The notes: generated from the letters alone by a model not told the origin. Shown: positions 1-10,057, counted from the first letter of the stretch. The stretch: 64,000 nucleotides of DNA from Marinilongibacter aquaticus (GCF_020149935.1 NZ_CP083757.1:2071501-2135500), one strand, 5' to 3'. Made by a program: numbers and translations.

Positions 1-2
1 CA

Positions 3-1190
3 CCCAAATGGTTTTTCATAATCAAATTGCTATCCCTTGCAAGTTTGGCCGCTTTGATACTCGGCTTTTTCAAGCCCGTATTTTTCTTGGTTTTACTTGG
101 CATTTTCTGTGTCAATTTCGTGCTTCACTACTGGAACAAAAAGAATTTGGCACAATACGTGGGTTCTATTCCACAACTCTTGAGACTGAACAACTTGGCC
201 TATCAATTGTTTACCCAACCTGTATTGCGAAAATTAAGCCCCGACTTGGCAAAATCCTTCAAAACCATAAATGAGGTAAAAAGCAGGATGTCATTTTTCC
301 AGCTCGAAGCGAAACTTCAAGGCGAGTTTGAAGTGATTGCCTGGTTTGTCTTTGAGATTCTAAAAACCATGCTTTTGCTCGAACCGCTGCTGCTCTTCGG
401 CGTTTTAGCAAGGTTGAATACAAAAAGAAGCGAAATAGAAAATGTATTCAATTTTGTGGGCCACATTGACATGCTGATCTCGATAGCCTCTTTAAGAAGC
501 GGCCTCGACACATTTTGTTTGCCAATTATCCATGACGGCACCACCATTCTGGCCAAAGACATTTACCATCCCTTGATTTTTAACTGCACAACAAACAGCA
601 TAGAAATAGCCGAAAAATCCATACTGCTCACGGGTTCCAATATGTCCGGAAAAACCTCATTTATTCGGGCCATCGGGCTCAATGTAATCACAGGGATGAC
701 GATCAACACCTGTTTTGCGAAATCGATGACGTTCCCTTGCTTGAAAGTGTTTTCGGCCATTAGAATAAGCGACGACTTGATGAACGACAAGAGTTATTAT
801 TTTGAAGAAGTGCTGACCATCAAAGAGATACTGGATGAAAGCCGAAACGGAAAAAACCTATTTCTTTTGGATGAAATATTTAAAGGCACCAATACCGTGG
901 AACGTATAGCGGCGGGAAAATCTGTGTTATCTGCACTGACAAAAAACCACAATAAAGTATTGGTTTCAACACACGACATTGAATTAACCGACATGCTTTC
1001 GGACGAATACGCATTGTACCATTTCAGTGAAACCGTAAACGACAAAACCGTAGGATTCGACTATAAATTAAAGGAAGGCAAACTGGAAAACAGAAATGCG
1101 ATACGAATACTTGAAATCAATGATTATCCCGAAGAGGTGGTAAAAGAAGCCATTGAAATTTCGCTACTGCTGGACAAAACATACTCTTGA
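3..1190 (+). CDS. MutS-family ATPase, 5' end outside window
   Basis: The frame is open from the left edge, so the start lies upstream and only the C-terminal ~395 residues are visible. The visible part begins with a strongly hydrophobic stretch (LILGFFKPVFFLVLLG), probably membrane helices, which suits the membrane-associated MutS-related proteins of Bacteroidota better than canonical MutS. The ATPase domain follows: a Walker A (LLTGSNMSGKTSFIRAIG), a Walker B (FLLDEIFKGTNTVE) and a switch-like VSTHD. No mismatch-recognition domain is seen in the visible part. The family couples ATP hydrolysis to DNA-structure binding; the role of this membrane variant is not established. A weak hairpin follows about 100 bp downstream. 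Confidence 0.85.
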   Translation, partial: PKWFFIIKLLSLASLAALILGFFKPVFFLVLLGIFCVNFVLHYWNKKNLAQYVGSIPQLLRLNNLAYQLFTQPVLRKLSPDLAKSFKTINEVKSRMSFFQLEAKLQGEFEVIAWFVFEILKTMLLLEPLLLFGVLARLNTKRSEIENVFNFVGHIDMLISIASLRSGLDTFCLPIIHDGTTILAKDIYHPLIFNCTTNSIEIAEKSILLTGSNMSGKTSFIRAIGLNVITGMTINTCFAKSMTFPCLKVFSAIRISDDLMNDKSYYFEEVLTIKEILDESRNGKNLFLLDEIFKGTNTVERIAAGKSVLSALTKNHNKVLVSTHDIELTDMLSDEYALYHFSETVNDKTVGFDYKLKEGKLENRNAIRILEINDYPEEVVKEAIEISLLLDKTYS

Positions 1191-1289
1191 CAAAAACATT
1201 CTACTAAATTCAGAAGCATTTAACTCAGTATTGGGGTTGTATAGCCATAAGTCTGCCCACTGTATCTTTCAATTGCTAAAGTCCGGCCT

Positions 1290-1314
1290 ATTTGATTTTT
1301 GAATCAAATTTTAT
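1290..1314 (+). terminator. Weak hairpin downstream of MutS-like gene
   Basis: An 8-bp perfect inverted repeat (ATTTGATT, loop TTTG, AATCAAAT) is followed by TTTTAT. It could be a weak terminator for the MutS-like gene or an operator for the next gene, which starts at 1387. The stem is AT-rich, so confidence is low. Confidence 0.3.
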
Positions 1315-1386
1315 CCCAGCGAACAATTGAATGTTTCCGTGATAAACCGACGGGTTATCGTATATTGTCGAGAGTAGACGAACAAT

Positions 1387-1857
1387 ATGGAAGAACCAAG
1401 ACCAAAATCCATAAAAACCATCGGAACAGTCGTGGCTGTATTCTCGGGCTTTATCATTTTCAGCAATGGAATGGGGGCTTTGTTTTGGACTATTTTTGGT
1501 ATGGGCGATGAGCTGAGCAGCCCAGATACGATGAACACAGAACCCTTCTCCTTTCTTTTGACCCATTACGTAGAGATGTGCACGATGATGCTTTGTCTCG
1601 GAATAGCGTATTTAATCGGCGGTATTTTTATAAGCAAATATAAATTGTGGGCCAATCGGATGGTAAGCGGAATATCCGTTCTGCTCATTTTGGTGATTTG
1701 GGGAATCATGGTAATGATTTCTATGCTTTGCAGCCAACAAGAAGGCTTGGAAATATTTGTTTTCGGTGCCCTGTTTAATGCCCTTTTATGGTCAACACCC
1801 CTTGGGCTGCTCATTTGGTTTTTAAACCGTCCGAAAATAAAAAAGCACTTCTCATAA
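1387..1857 (+). CDS. Four-helix integral membrane protein, unknown function
   Basis: A 156-residue protein with four hydrophobic segments at about residues 12-38, 58-82, 92-115 and 122-148, a charged N-terminus (MEEPRPKSIK) and a basic C-terminal tail (RPKIKKHFS). This is the pattern of a small inner-membrane protein with both ends in the cytoplasm. I do not recognise a family. It has its own terminator directly downstream (1933-1962) and lies about 200 bp after the MutS-like gene, so it is probably transcribed independently. The ATG start has purine-rich sequence upstream. Confidence 0.7.
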   Translation: MEEPRPKSIKTIGTVVAVFSGFIIFSNGMGALFWTIFGMGDELSSPDTMNTEPFSFLLTHYVEMCTMMLCLGIAYLIGGIFISKYKLWANRMVSGISVLLILVIWGIMVMISMLCSQQEGLEIFVFGALFNALLWSTPLGLLIWFLNRPKIKKHFS

Positions 1858-1932
1858 GAAATTGCATGTCTCTAATCAGAGAAGTACCACAATGGGCGAT
1901 TTTGAAGCAAAATGTACAATTCATTCACAAAC

Positions 1933-1962
1933 AAAAAGCCCGAGCGGAATCTCGGGCTTTTT
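1933..1962 (+). terminator. Strong rho-independent terminator
   Basis: Twelve-bp arms (AAAAAGCCCGAG and CTCGGGCTTTTT) with loop CGGAAT form a textbook intrinsic terminator. It ends the membrane-protein gene at 1387-1857. A 23-bp repeat begins 10 nt further on. Confidence 0.9.
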
Positions 1963-1972
1963 GTCGGGGTAA

Positions 1973-1995
1973 CTGTACAAATTTCGAACTTATTT
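1973..1995 (+). repeat. 23-bp direct repeat, left copy
   Basis: Identical over 23 bp to 6160-6182 (core TGTACAAATTTCGAAC). Both copies lie 10-12 nt after a terminator hairpin. Weak similarity continues for about 35 bp to the right of both copies. In one frame the two copies translate to QISNLFIEDLRRL and QISNLFLTDLERL, so they may be remnants of a duplicated coding or mobile sequence. They bracket the STAND/RelA-SpoT gene pair. Confidence 0.75.
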
Positions 1996-2103
1996 ATTGA
2001 GGACTTAAGAAGGCTCGCGGCCACAGTTGCCCAACCTTACACAGGCGTTTGAACCCCCCAGATACATTCAAGACCATTGTAACACTCGGCACTTTTCTTC
2101 TGG

Positions 2104-2229
2104 TCGGATGAGTCGGTCAGAAGCTTCAAGAATTCAGAGCTTATTATTGGGGAAGACGCCATTCCCATCAGCCGGGCCAATAAGGATTTTGTGGTGGAAA
2201 AGCTTTTGGGGGAGTGTATGAGATCTTAA
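2104..2229 (+). pseudogene. Remnant of a LytTR-type regulator C-terminus
   Basis: The reading frame ending at the TAA at 2227-2229 encodes NSELIIGEDAIPISRANK followed by DFVVEKLLGE. This resembles the last strands of LytTR DNA-binding domains, which end with a conserved 'IPISR' type segment. Upstream the frame degenerates, with VRSFKN just before and then shifts, and no start or receiver domain remains. I read it as a decayed regulator gene. The rest of 1996-2431 holds no other credible gene. Confidence 0.45.
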
Positions 2230-2431
2230 TAATTAAATTGATTGTACATAGGGGCGTTCAGAGCATTGCCGAATACGGGGTCTTTAGCACCAAGTTCACT
2301 CCAAAAAAGAATATTAAGCTTTATACGGATGCCCCATCAAAGCCGTTAACCTCTCTTTTGTCAATTACCGTGTTAGCGGTGAGATGCTTTCTATAAGTCA
2401 TTGTCATCTATTTCATATTTGCTTAACTCTT

Positions 2432-3319
2432 TTAAAGGCAGTTCTTTATTAGGTCAGGGGTCAAGTTAGCGATATCTTCATTTTTCAATTCAATGTGGTT
2501 TATGAAATAAACCATGTTGTTAAAGTTAATAGGTAATGAAAATTCGAGTTTAGAGAGTTTACTTATTACATCATGCCTGTCCACCTTAAATAATTGCTTT
2601 GCTACTTTTGGATGTTCATTTAGAATGTGTTTAAGCTCTTCTTTTAACTTGAAAAGTTGAAATTTCAATCTATATCTATTTCTTAGCATACCTTCCCAAT
2701 TCTTTTCCTTAAAATGTTGATATGCTAACTCACTAAATAGTGATTTCATAGCTAAGTCATTCACTTCTAAATTTGCATAAATACCGTTCAATAATCTTTC
2801 TTTTTCAGAATGGTTTTTCCATTCGTCTTTTGATTTGTATCTCAAACTATGATCTATTTCGTGCCACCCCTCGGATAAAATGGTTCTTAATTGCAATTCA
2901 AAAGTATGGTCTGTTAGTTGAAGCGATTCACGATTCGTAACCTTCGCAACTTCATTAAATGTCCCCTTTTGTTTTTCATCAAAACTACAAATAATATTTG
3001 TTCTTTTAGGTTTGAAAACAGTCGGTTCAACTTTGTCTATTTCTTCATCAACACATTTGTAAACGTCTGAAAGTATTTCCCTCACCAAATTAACATCATC
3101 GTGAAAGTATGTAACGATACGAACACCAATAATGTCTTGCATTTTTTTGCCGTCTTTTGAATATGGCTCGCCTTCTGCTTTTTTTCTTTCAATTTTTTCA
3201 GCTATTGAATTACTGTCTTTTACGCGGCTAAATATTCTGTATAATAGCCCAACTTTGTCCAGTCGATCACATATTTTAGAACAAATGTCTTTTTCTATGA
3301 GTTGTAAGTCTCGGCTCAT
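2432..3319 (-). CDS. RelA/SpoT-like nucleotidyltransferase-domain protein
   Basis: The protein has a RelA/SpoT-type synthetase domain (about residues 10-165): a DIIGVRIVTYF strand motif, the ELQLRTIL strand typical of the family (EVQIRT in RelA), and a conserved EIDH. The usual GYRSxH substrate-binding segment is not recognisable; the equivalent position reads FKPKRTNIICSF. The enzyme may therefore use a different substrate or be inactive. The C-terminal ~130 residues are helical and charged. The gene directly follows the STAND NTPase. I chose the ATG at 3319; a TTG at 3328 would overlap the upstream stop by a few bases. The tight pairing suggests a sensor plus nucleotide-modifying effector, as in alarmone-synthetase-based antiphage toxins; this is inference. 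Confidence 0.75.
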   Translation of the reverse strand: MSRDLQLIEKDICSKICDRLDKVGLLYRIFSRVKDSNSIAEKIERKKAEGEPYSKDGKKMQDIIGVRIVTYFHDDVNLVREILSDVYKCVDEEIDKVEPTVFKPKRTNIICSFDEKQKGTFNEVAKVTNRESLQLTDHTFELQLRTILSEGWHEIDHSLRYKSKDEWKNHSEKERLLNGIYANLEVNDLAMKSLFSELAYQHFKEKNWEGMLRNRYRLKFQLFKLKEELKHILNEHPKVAKQLFKVDRHDVISKLSKLEFSLPINFNNMVYFINHIELKNEDIANLTPDLIKNCL

Positions 3320-3324
3320 TAGTT

Positions 3325-5475
3325 TCAATTGTGATTTAAAAAGTTCATTGCATCTTTTGTAATAAAACCGACATCGTCTTTGAAATGCAAATACTCTTTA
3401 CGAATTAAAGAGTTAATGACATTACTTATGTCCTTATCTGAATACTCTGCTAACCGTTGTTTTATTACCGAAAACTTTCTTGGTTTTGGCCTCTTTTCGT
3501 CAACTTGCAAGAACTGTAAGAGCACTTGCTGCTCGGTTAATTGGTTAATTGGTTTAACTTCATTTATTTCACTATCCTTACAGTACAATGAGTTTATATC
3601 TTGAATAAACTCGTTATTATCTTGACAAACATATATGGCAAAATCATCATAGACAATCTGTGTTTTGTTTGGTAGTGAACAATTGTAAAACTTACAGTTC
3701 TGAAACGATGATTTTTTAAAACAAGAAGTATTGAAGGTGCAATTTTCAAAAGTAATGCCCGCAAAAACACAATTTTCAAAAGTGTGGTTTTCAAAGTTCA
3801 ATTCTTTGATTGTTCTGTCGGAAAGAAAAAGAGTATTGAAATCACGTTTTATTTCATTTTTCAAGAAATAGTCGGCATCAAAATAGAAAACAGAATCGTA
3901 CTCAAAGTTGTTTCCATTGTAAACTTGCCATAACCTATTTTTATTCTCTGGGCTTTGAATTTTTGATGCTTCAAGAGACTTTTGTGCAAAGTCTTGAGGT
4001 ATAACTTTAGTAAAGTTCTCTTTGTAATGTTCTTGAAACTTAGCAAAAATCAGATTTTCACTTATTAAAAAACCAAAGACAAAATCATTTATAAAACCGA
4101 TGTTTCCGTCTGTTTTTCTGTCCAAAAAAACATGATTGGATAGAGTTTCCGTTAATTCTTCAATTGAAGGTTTTTCTTCAGACTGATAATCTTTCAAACT
4201 TTCCTTTATAATTTTTACATTATAAGCTTTAATAAAATCCTTAATCGTTTCCTTTGTTTCCGCCGTAAAATTGTATTCTGACATAAAGCGATTAAGTTTT
4301 CTAAAAATTCTAAATTGTGTTTGATTGTCCAATTTTAAATTTTGTCGTTGCCTTTCTCTAGTAAGCAAATAATCAAAATACTTGTCAATCAATGTACCTT
4401 CTTTCTTGGTTAAAAATTCTTCCAATTTTTCTAAAGGAATATTTCTCAAATATGATAGAAGAACAGGATTGGAAATTTGATTGATTGGGAATTCATTATC
4501 TACAATAAGTTTCAATCTTTCATTGTGCAACCAATTTTCAATAGTTGGTTCTTTAATTTCAAAGCGAGCGAGTGAATAGTTTTCAATTGAAGAATTGACT
4601 GTTTCAATAAATTCTTCGCTATTTAGAATTGCCGTCTTTCTTGAAGTAATCACGATTTTGGCTTCATTCTGAAGCAAATCAACTATCGTAGAAAGCATAC
4701 TTTCTACATCTTCTTTATTGTTCTCTTTTGTAATCAGCTCGTCAAAACCGTCAATAATTAGTGGAATTCGCCCCTTGTGTATTTGTTCAAGAACAACATT
4801 CTGTTTTATACCGTTTGGGAATTGGTCGTCTATTTCATTCAACAAAATGTGCTTAAAAACACGTGCTTCTCTGTTTCTTGATAACTCCGTAAAAAATGGT
4901 AATATTTTAGAGTTTTCAACCGTAATGCTATTAAGAATTTCATTTGCGGTACAAGTTTTCCCGAAACCTGCTGGTGCTTCGATAATGATAAATAGAGCCC
5001 CTTCTGTTTGAATAAAAAGGTCTTTGATTTTTGAAATTATACTATTGTCCTTAGAAGAATAGGCCTTAGCCTCAATAACTTCTCCTAGATTGTCTTGCAA
5101 CAGCAAGTCAAAATCACTGTTAATATATTGATAGTCACTCCCTTCTGGCAAATTTAAGAGTTGCTTTTTAACAAAATTTTTATACCTATTTCTTAATTCG
5201 TTGCCTAAAGGTGTTTTTATAAAAAAGCCTTCAAATAAATATTCTTCAACTTCTTCTAAGTTTTTGATAACTCTTATTTCAGTTGCATATCCTAATTCGG
5301 AAAATTCAGTTTTGAATTTAGAAACATCCGTTTTTTCATCAAAAGATAATATTTCTGCGGCGTGATACATACCGTATTGCAATGTGTAAATTCTTACATC
5401 TTTCGTTGAGGTTTTAGCAATTTTGTAGTTATATGATTCAAATAATTTGTCAACCAAGCTCAGTTTATCGGTCAT
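3325..5475 (-). CDS. NACHT/STAND NTPase with pentapeptide-like repeats
   Basis: A 716-residue protein. The N-terminal ~155 residues are a domain I cannot name. A P-loop NTPase follows, with Walker A at 167-174 (APAGFGKT), Walker B at 239-246 (LIIDGFDE) and a sensor-like KIVITSRK, which is the NACHT/STAND arrangement. A helical region follows, then about residues 565-620 contain pentapeptide-like F/C repeats (ENHTFENCVFAGITFENCTF). The last ~75 residues resemble a winged helix. STAND proteins are oligomerising sensors of phage or stress ligands. The downstream RelA/SpoT-like gene is almost contiguous and is the likely effector. The gene is clearly more AT-rich than the RHS and SusCD parts of the window. 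Confidence 0.85.
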   Translation of the reverse strand: MTDKLSLVDKLFESYNYKIAKTSTKDVRIYTLQYGMYHAAEILSFDEKTDVSKFKTEFSELGYATEIRVIKNLEEVEEYLFEGFFIKTPLGNELRNRYKNFVKKQLLNLPEGSDYQYINSDFDLLLQDNLGEVIEAKAYSSKDNSIISKIKDLFIQTEGALFIIIEAPAGFGKTCTANEILNSITVENSKILPFFTELSRNREARVFKHILLNEIDDQFPNGIKQNVVLEQIHKGRIPLIIDGFDELITKENNKEDVESMLSTIVDLLQNEAKIVITSRKTAILNSEEFIETVNSSIENYSLARFEIKEPTIENWLHNERLKLIVDNEFPINQISNPVLLSYLRNIPLEKLEEFLTKKEGTLIDKYFDYLLTRERQRQNLKLDNQTQFRIFRKLNRFMSEYNFTAETKETIKDFIKAYNVKIIKESLKDYQSEEKPSIEELTETLSNHVFLDRKTDGNIGFINDFVFGFLISENLIFAKFQEHYKENFTKVIPQDFAQKSLEASKIQSPENKNRLWQVYNGNNFEYDSVFYFDADYFLKNEIKRDFNTLFLSDRTIKELNFENHTFENCVFAGITFENCTFNTSCFKKSSFQNCKFYNCSLPNKTQIVYDDFAIYVCQDNNEFIQDINSLYCKDSEINEVKPINQLTEQQVLLQFLQVDEKRPKPRKFSVIKQRLAEYSDKDISNVINSLIRKEYLHFKDDVGFITKDAMNFLNHN

Positions 5476-6123
5476 AATTTCGGGTTTTGCGTTTCTTTAT
5501 TACTGAGATAAAATTATAAGTGTTTAACAAACGTTATGTTGAAAGTTTATCCCCAAATTTCATAAGCCTTACTATTTACTCGGGTGTCACTCTACAATGA
5601 GAGCTAACGTGTCCCATTTTTAGTATGTTTCATTTTAAATAGTAACAAGCAATATCATTAATTCATGTAGCTTTTTTAAAAGTGATTTTATCCTACATAT
5701 TGCTCATAACCATAAACAAATCAGTTTCTAACCGCTAACTGTCACAAACCAACAACACTGCCCTGTTTTCACTGAAAGGAAGGTAATTAGCCAAAGGCTT
5801 TAAAATGATGTCGTCCATTTGGTAACCCGACGACTCGATTAGTATTAAAGGCTTCTAACTCACTTGTTTTCAAAACTATAAAAATTTCAGATTTAGCCAA
5901 GAGAGGGGAGGAATTTTAGAAAATAATTACTCGATTTTCCAAAAGTTCATTCTAGTTCTTTTTGGGAGTTTCCCGTTCTGCCATTAAACAAGTTTTCCGA
6001 GTTTTGTTAAATTCAGGGGCTTTAAAGAAAATGCATATTGAAAAATGAAAGACTTCCACAGCTTTCTTCCTTACTAATCCCCTTATAGAGTCCCGAACCA
6101 AGACTCCGATAACGGGAAAAGCA
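5476..6123. other. AT-rich intergenic stretch, no credible gene
   Basis: Upstream of the STAND gene. I see no credible coding sequence; a 71-codon frame at 5952-6167 has no family resemblance and runs through the terminator at 6124-6147. The promoter of the STAND gene should lie near 5480-5560, but no clear Bacteroidota TTTG/TAnnTTTG pair was found. Confidence 0.5.
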
Positions 6124-6147
6124 AAAACCGCCAAAAAGGCGGTTTCT
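6124..6147. terminator. Bidirectional terminator hairpin
   Basis: AAAAACCGCC, a short A loop, then GGCGGTTT, with A-rich and T-rich flanks on both sides. On the minus strand it is followed by TTTTTGCTTTT. It is therefore a plausible terminator for minus-strand transcription leaving the CRISPR array at 6484-9975. Confidence 0.7.
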
Positions 6148-6159
6148 AAGTCGTCCTGC

Positions 6160-6182
6160 CTGTACAAATTTCGAACTTATTT
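6160..6182 (+). repeat. 23-bp direct repeat, right copy
   Basis: Perfect match to 1973-1995, again shortly after a terminator hairpin. The following 35 bp still resemble the left copy at roughly two thirds of positions. Between 6183 and 6483 I see only non-coding sequence up to the CRISPR array. Confidence 0.75.
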
Positions 6183-6483
6183 CTTACCGATTTGGAGCGT
6201 CTGGTGGCAATCACCGCCTAAATATTCCTGGTCACAAGACTTGCTATTATTCTTTGAATGCCCGACTACACCATATTTATCGCCAAGGAATAGATTATAT
6301 GATTCTAAATAATGACAGAAATCTATACAATGATTTCTGCTTTACCCGGAATCCAACAACTCACTCTATTGAATTTTGACAAAAGGCGGGCAAGTGAAGA
6401 ACTCAACATTTTGTTTTGATTGGATTTAAAAAGAAAATTCTTTTCAAACTGCTTTCAAAGCTTGACCCAGCCCTTATGAGTCC

Positions 6484-9400
6484 ATCCTAATTCGATTTAT
6501 TCTGAAGGGGTTATTCTGATAAGACACAGACAGACCAATACCTCAACCAGAGTCCTAATTCGATTTATTCTGAAGGGGTTATTCTGATGCTCTAAAGCTA
6601 CTTCGTTTAGAGAGTACGTGTCCTAATTCGATTTATTCTGAAGGGGTTATTCTGATTCTCCCACGAGCACCCCACGGGTAGATTTACAGTGTCCTAATTC
6701 GATTTATTCTGAAGGGGTTATTCTGATAACTATGTCAATAAAATATACACTCATTTTTCTGTCCTAATTCGATTTATTCTGAAGGGGTTATTCTGATACC
6801 CGGATAGGGGCGTTCTTGATTGGCATTTTTCTGTCCTAATTCGATTTATTCTGAAGGGGTTATTCTGATGGCACTTTCGGAACGTCTTTCTGGGACGAGG
6901 CAGTCCTAATTCGATTTATTCTGAAGGGGTTATTCTGATTAATACGCTCAAAGATTTGGAAAAAACAATGATGTCCTAATTCGATTTATTCTGAAGGGGT
7001 TATTCTGATAGCAACGCGAATGGTGCTGAGTCATTTCAGTACTAGTCCTAATTCGATTTATTCTGAAGGGGTTATTCTGATCTGATGTCAGGGACATTGG
7101 CATTAAATATTCTGTCCTAATTCGATTTATTCTGAAGGGGTTATTCTGATTGCAGAACATGAGCATATATCAAGTGTAAGAGATTAGGTCCTAATTCGAT
7201 TTATTCTGAAGGGGTTATTCTGATATTGTAGTAATATAGATACATTACTCCTTCCCGAAATGTCCTAATTCGATTTATTCTGAAGGGGTTATTCTGATAG
7301 CCGTTGTGTCTAGCAATGCCCCAGGGGATATGTCCTAATTCGATTTATTCTGAAGGGGTTATTCTGATCTGGAAGTTTGCTCTAGCCTGGATTTTGAGGA
7401 ATGTCCTAATTCGATTTATTCTGAAGGGGTTATTCTGATTAAAAAACATAAAACACTATGAAGACAAAAATAGTCCTAATTCGATTTATTCTGAAGGGGT
7501 TATTCTGATTGCTCAGTGGTACAGTATGAAGGCCTTAAGCAGTCCTAATTCGATTTATTCTGAAGGGGTTATTCTGATAAGATACCGACCCCTAACAGAA
7601 TGAAAGTAATGTCCTAATTCGATTTATTCTGAAGGGGTTATTCTGATTGAACAGGAGATACTCAAGCAGCGTACCCCACTACTGTCCTAATTCGATTTAT
7701 TCTGAAGGGGTTATTCTGATTGAAAAACGTCAACATTGAAAACGAGATTCAGCGGTCCTAATTCGATTTATTCTGAAGGGGTTATTCTGATATGAACTCA
7801 TGACGGTCGATCAGGCCAAATATTCAGCGTCCTAATTCGATTTATTCTGAAGGGGTTATTCTGATTTTCGCAGCCTTGTTGTCTTTCCCCTCAATGGACG
7901 TCCTAATTCGATTTATTCTGAAGGGGTTATTCTGATCCCGTAAGAACCGGGGTGGACAAGGAGTTGTGTCCTAATTCGATTTATTCTGAAGGGGTTATTC
8001 TGATAAAAAAGGAAAGGTGAAAAAGAGAGTTTGGAAAGAAAGTCCTAATTCGATTTATTCTGAAGGGGTTATTCTGATGATACAATCTCTTCTGTTAGAA
8101 AAGCTACCTCAAGAGTCCTAATTCGATTTATTCTGAAGGGGTTATTCTGATTTTGTAATGCTCTGCGACCGTTCGTTTTCTTCTGTCCTAATTCGATTTA
8201 TTCTGAAGGGGTTATTCTGATAACGAAAGAGTCCCCTGTGTCTGTAGGTGTGTGTCCTAATTCGATTTATTCTGAAGGGGTTATTCTGATATCGTATAAA
8301 GAGGGGGTTCCTGTCTATTTAAAGTCCTAATTCGATTTATTCTGAAGGGGTTATTCTGATCGATACAGCCTTTAGAGGATGAAATCAAAGATGTCCTAAT
8401 TCGATTTATTCTGAAGGGGTTATTCTGATAAAAGGATGGAAATTTTGTAATCGATTGCAAATGTCCTAATTCGATTTATTCTGAAGGGGTTATTCTGATT
8501 TCAAGTTTTGGGAAATCACCCATTACGGACTGTCCTAATTCGATTTATTCTGAAGGGGTTATTCTGATGCCATTTGTACAATGGCCATGGTCAGTAGCTT
8601 TTGTCCTAATTCGATTTATTCTGAAGGGGTTATTCTGATTCAGATTTGACCCACAAAGGGAAGAACAAGTTTGTCCTAATTCGATTTATTCTGAAGGGGT
8701 TATTCTGATCCTTTCTCAAAAAAAAGGGAGAACTAAAAGCTGTCCTAATTCGATTTATTCTGAAGGGGTTATTCTGATGTAACAATCGCAGAAGCCCATT
8801 TAAAGGGCTATATGTCCTAATTCGATTTATTCTGAAGGGGTTATTCTGATCGGTATGAGTACATTTATCAAAGTAACAATCATGTCCTAATTCGATTTAT
8901 TCTGAAGGGGTTATTCTGATAGAAATGCTGAAGAGTTAAGAACAAAGGCAAAGGAGTCCTAATTCGATTTATTCTGAAGGGGTTATTCTGATTTGTCGAA
9001 ATGGCATGTACTGGTGGAGATTTGCTTAGTCCTAATTCGATTTATTCTGAAGGGGTTATTCTGATCCTCAACATTCTACAAATTAAGGTTGGGGACAGAT
9101 GTCCTAATTCGATTTATTCTGAAGGGGTTATTCTGATAAAGGATTAATCACTATTGAAGATTTAATCTTAAGTCCTAATTCGATTTATTCTGAAGGGGTT
9201 ATTCTGATGAAGACGGTAGAACCGTCTTAGCTCTTAGAGAGTAGTCCTAATTCGATTTATTCTGAAGGGGTTATTCTGATATGCCTTAATGGCAGACTTC
9301 CAGAGCAAAGTTGTCCTAATTCGATTTATTCTGAAGGGGTTATTCTGATGCAAAATGTTGACGCCAACTGGCGTATCAGAGGGTCCTAATTCGATTTATT

Positions 9401-9975
9401 CTGAAGGGGTTATTCTGATTGGAAAATGCATCTAAAAAAATACAAGGGAAGTGTCCTAATTCGATTTATTCTGAAGGGGTTATTCTGATGGCATGAAAGT
9501 ACTGGACAGGGAGTGGAAATTGTCCTAATTCGATTTATTCTGAAGGGGTTATTCTGATAATGGGAGATTGCCGGAACAATCATCTCTGATGTCCTAATTC
9601 GATTTATTCTGAAGGGGTTATTCTGATGAAAGCCCTCCGAGAATACGTACCGACTGAGATGTCCTAATTCGATTTATTCTGAAGGGGTTATTCTGATCAA
9701 CTCTTTGAGTAGACTCAGAAAACGGGGCTGTCCTAATTCGATTTATTCTGAAGGGGTTATTCTGATAGATCCAAAAAATACTGGAAAAGAAAGGGTGTCC
9801 TAATTCGATTTATTCTGAAGGGGTTATTCTGATAGCAGGATCGTGAAGGTGTTCGAGGTTACTTACAGTCCTAATTCGATTTATTCTGAAGGGGTTATTC
9901 TGATATATGGGCAAGGCTGCTCGCCCGCCTTGGCCGTTGTCCTAATTCGATTTATTCTGAAGGGGTTATTCTGAT
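6484..9975 (-). CRISPR. CRISPR array 1 (type III-D-like), 50 repeats
   Basis: I counted 50 copies of a 37-bp repeat (plus strand starts GTCCTAATTC and ends TTATTCTGAT) with 49 spacers of 30-37 bp. Repeats are essentially invariant; the only change noticed is the outermost base of the copy at 6484 (G to A). Minus-strand transcription is preferred because the cas operon reads toward the array on that strand and because the single-base change is at the end farthest from cas2. A Cas6 cut eight bases from the 3' end would then leave a 5' handle ATTAGGAC. The repeat contains an internal direct duplication of TATTCTGA. One spacer (9209-9243) holds an 8-bp hairpin. Confidence 0.97.
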
Positions 9976-10057
9976 AGCACTTTTGTGCAATACGCTAATA
10001 TACACACACTTAAACATATTTTATTTGTATGTAACTCTCTGGGTTTATTACTTTTCA
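9976..10057 (-). promoter_or_regulatory. Leader region of array 1
   Basis: About 82 AT-rich bases lie between the cas2 stop and the first minus-strand repeat, so this is the leader if the array is read on the minus strand. It contains a small GCAC-AAAA-GTGC hairpin next to the first repeat. It lacks the AAGTTCTTTGACGTA motif seen in the leader of array 2; that motif instead lies upstream of the reverse transcriptase. The array may be co-transcribed with RT-cas1-cas2. Confidence 0.5.

Noticed and set aside
1962-2010. Possible degenerate tRNA (GTCGGGGT...TTCGAAC)
   Set aside because: TTCGAAC is suggestive of a reverse-strand T-loop, but no complementary T-stem, anticodon arm or acceptor stem can be drawn.
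5952-6167. 71-codon frame upstream of array 1
   Set aside because: No family resemblance; it runs through the terminator hairpin at 6124-6147 and into the 23-bp repeat.
6948-7166. Open frame inside CRISPR array 1 (repeating NNPFRINRIRT)
   Set aside because: It is translated from the CRISPR repeats themselves; the periodic peptide is an artefact of the array.
9209-9243. 8-bp hairpin AAGACGGT...ACCGTCTT in an array 1 spacer as a regulatory site
   Set aside because: It lacks a T tract and is confined to one spacer; most simply part of the acquired sequence.
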